From: Nocardioidaceae bacterium
Lineage (GTDB): Bacteria; Actinomycetota; Actinomycetes; Propionibacteriales; Nocardioidaceae
NCBI GenBank assembly: GCA_030655315.1
Contig: JAURVT010000049.1
Location: 62,001 to 126,000 of the forward strand
Reading direction: 5' to 3'
Length of the DNA stretch: 64,000 bases
Below, piece by piece: positions 62,970 through 64,000 of the stretch (positions are counted from its first letter, which is position 1; every line of letters begins with the position of its first letter). The position numbers were made by a program, and so were the translations under genes. A model generated the notes under the pieces. The model was not told the origin of the DNA, ran no database searches, and was given only the letters and a program-made list of their open reading frames with translations.

Positions 62970-63047
62970 GACCTCACGGTAGGAAGTCCACCCGGACGGG
63001 GACCACCACCGAAGGTCCGGTCCGGCGTCCACCGAAAGACGGACACC

Positions 63048-63128
63048 CGAGCGGCGCAGACCGTCCGCCGAACGGCGCAGATCGGTCGGTCACCTCCGGG
63101 TAGACCGACGAGCTTGCGCCGCTCGGCG
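63048..63128. repeat. 81-bp palindromic repeat, copy B (inverted relative to copy A)
   Basis: Read on the minus strand it matches copy A with only about nine differences over 81 nt, mostly in the apical loop and one internal loop. Arms 63066-63079 and 63115-63128, inner GTCGGT/ACCGAC at 63085-63090 and 63104-63109. It ends 21 nt from the fumarase stop. Confidence 0.85.
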
Positions 63129-63149
63129 AAGGGGGTGGGTGTGAGCGGG

Positions 63150-64000
63150 TCAGGGGTGGGTCATGGAGAGGACGTCGAGGGCGTCGTCGAGCTGGGTCTC
63201 GGTGAGGGTGGTGCCGTCGACCAGGCCCATCTCGACGACGACCTCGCGGATGGTCTTGCGCTCGGCGACGGCCTTCTTGGCCACCTTGGCGGCGGTCTCG
63301 TAGCCGATGTACTTGTTGAGCGGGGTGACAACCGACGGCGACGACTCGGCGTACTCGCGGGCGCGGTCGACGTCGGCGGTGATGCCGTCGATGCAGCGGT
63401 CGGCCAGCACGGTGGAGCTGTTGGCGAGCAGGCGCACCGACTCGAGCACGTTGCGGGCGATCACCGGCAGCATGACGTTGAGCTCGAAGTTGCCGCCGGC
63501 ACCGGCGGTGGTGACGGCGACGTCGTTGCCGATCACCTGCGCGGCGACCATCAGCGTCGCCTCGCAGAGCACCGGGTTGACCTTGCCGGGCATGATGCTC
63601 GACCCGGGCTGCAGGTCGGGCAGGTGGATCTCGGCGAGGCCGGTGCGCGGGCCCGAGCCCATCCAGCGCAGGTCGTTGCAGATCTTGGTGAGCGAGACCG
63701 CGATCGTGCGCAGGTGGCCCGACAGCTCGACGATGCCGTCACGGGCGCCCTGGGCCTCGAAGTGGTCCTCGGCCTCGGTGAGGGGCAGGCCGGTGCGCTC
63801 GGCGAGCAGCTCGATGACGCGCTGAGGGAAGCCGATCGGCGTGTTGATGCCGGTGCCGACGGCGGTGCCGCCCAACGGCACCTCGGCGACGCGGGGCAGC
63901 GAGGACTCGACGCGCTCGACCCCGCGGCGCACCTGCTTGGCGTAGCCGGCGAACTCCTGGCCGAGGGTGACCGGCGTGGCGTCCATCAGGTGGGTGCGGC
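63150..64000 (-). CDS. fumC: Class II fumarate hydratase (5' part beyond the window)
   Basis: The C-terminal 283 or so residues of a fumarase/aspartase superfamily enzyme; the frame continues past base 64000 ([20 protein letters not shown]). The superfamily signature [11 protein letters not shown] is present, with [28 protein letters not shown] before it and [27 protein letters not shown] after. SIMPGKVN supplies the flexible catalytic loop. THLMDATPV and the C-terminal [21 protein letters not shown] favour fumarase over aspartase. It hydrates fumarate to malate in the TCA cycle. M. tuberculosis fumC (Rv1098c) likewise lies near phoH2. Confidence 0.9.
   Translation of the reverse strand, partial: RTHLMDATPVTLGQEFAGYAKQVRRGVERVESSLPRVAEVPLGGTAVGTGINTPIGFPQRVIELLAERTGLPLTEAEDHFEAQGARDGIVELSGHLRTIAVSLTKICNDLRWMGSGPRTGLAEIHLPDLQPGSSIMPGKVNPVLCEATLMVAAQVIGNDVAVTTAGAGGNFELNVMLPVIARNVLESVRLLANSSTVLADRCIDGITADVDRAREYAESSPSVVTPLNKYIGYETAAKVAKKAVAERKTIREVVVEMGLVDGTTLTETQLDDALDVLSMTHP

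Overview
This 64 kb window is very GC-rich chromosomal DNA from an actinomycete. Codons nearly always end in G or C, starts are often GTG, and many promoters abut the start codon. Gene families and local order (HelD, XPB helicase with its helicase-associated partner, cold-shock/MFS/DUF3027, DUF255/hemolysin III/short-chain Z-prenyl synthase/PhoH2/fumarase, LpqY-SugABC) fit Actinomycetota. A nocardioid-type organism (Nocardioides/Aeromicrobium relatives) is my inference; there is no rRNA or other taxonomic marker here.

Layout. 1-9.1 kb is a molybdenum-hydroxylase island: an XdhC maturation factor (cut by the window edge), a DUF1059 protein, an EAL phosphodiesterase, coxS-coxL-coxM-coxG of the form II carbon-monoxide-dehydrogenase type (AYRGAGR loop, S-L-M order), a GAF-domain regulator and an orphan molybdate-binding lipoprotein. 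9-22.8 kb holds housekeeping and stress genes: HelD, an HD hydrolase, a secreted RTX-repeat protein, a class V aminotransferase, a BrkB/YihY membrane protein, a NUDIX hydrolase, XPB and the helicase-associated protein, a two-gene ABC exporter and a PemK/MazF-like protein. 22.8-26.7 kb is a 3-hydroxybutyrate module (GAF/PucR regulator, frameshifted dehydrogenase, MHS symporter). 27-45 kb contains a second BrkB protein, a phosphopantetheinyl transferase, a PadR-controlled ABC/FtsX transporter, a cold-shock protein, DUF3027, a MarR-DHA2 exporter operon with an unusual coiled-coil tail, an NCS2 purine-type permease and a MarR-MFS operon. An intact IS481-family insertion sequence sits at 45.3-46.6 kb. 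46.7-50 kb has a PadR gene divergent from a TetR-DHA2 efflux operon. 50-64 kb holds DUF255 thioredoxin, hemolysin III, Z-prenyl synthase, PhoH2, the trehalose-type lpqY-sugABC importer, a lytic-transglycosylase-like protein, a DUF2079 membrane protein, a hypothetical membrane gene between inverted repeats, and fumarase (cut by the window end).

I found no wholly new multi-gene system. The more novel signals are in non-coding DNA. (1) A dispersed repeat family, tandem with a 108-bp period at 17.6 kb and single copies after the Z-prenyl synthase gene and phoH2, shows compensatory changes in its outer stem. (2) Long intergenic palindromes occur, two related ones bracketing the helicase-associated gene, and an 81-bp pair in inverted orientation bracketing a leaderless membrane gene. 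(3) phoH2 has a structured leader of about 190 nt. (4) About 20 genes have a -10-like hexamer ending 6 or 7 nt before the start codon, which predicts leaderless mRNAs. Several clear operator palindromes (MarR, PadR, TetR) and strong hairpin terminators are also visible.
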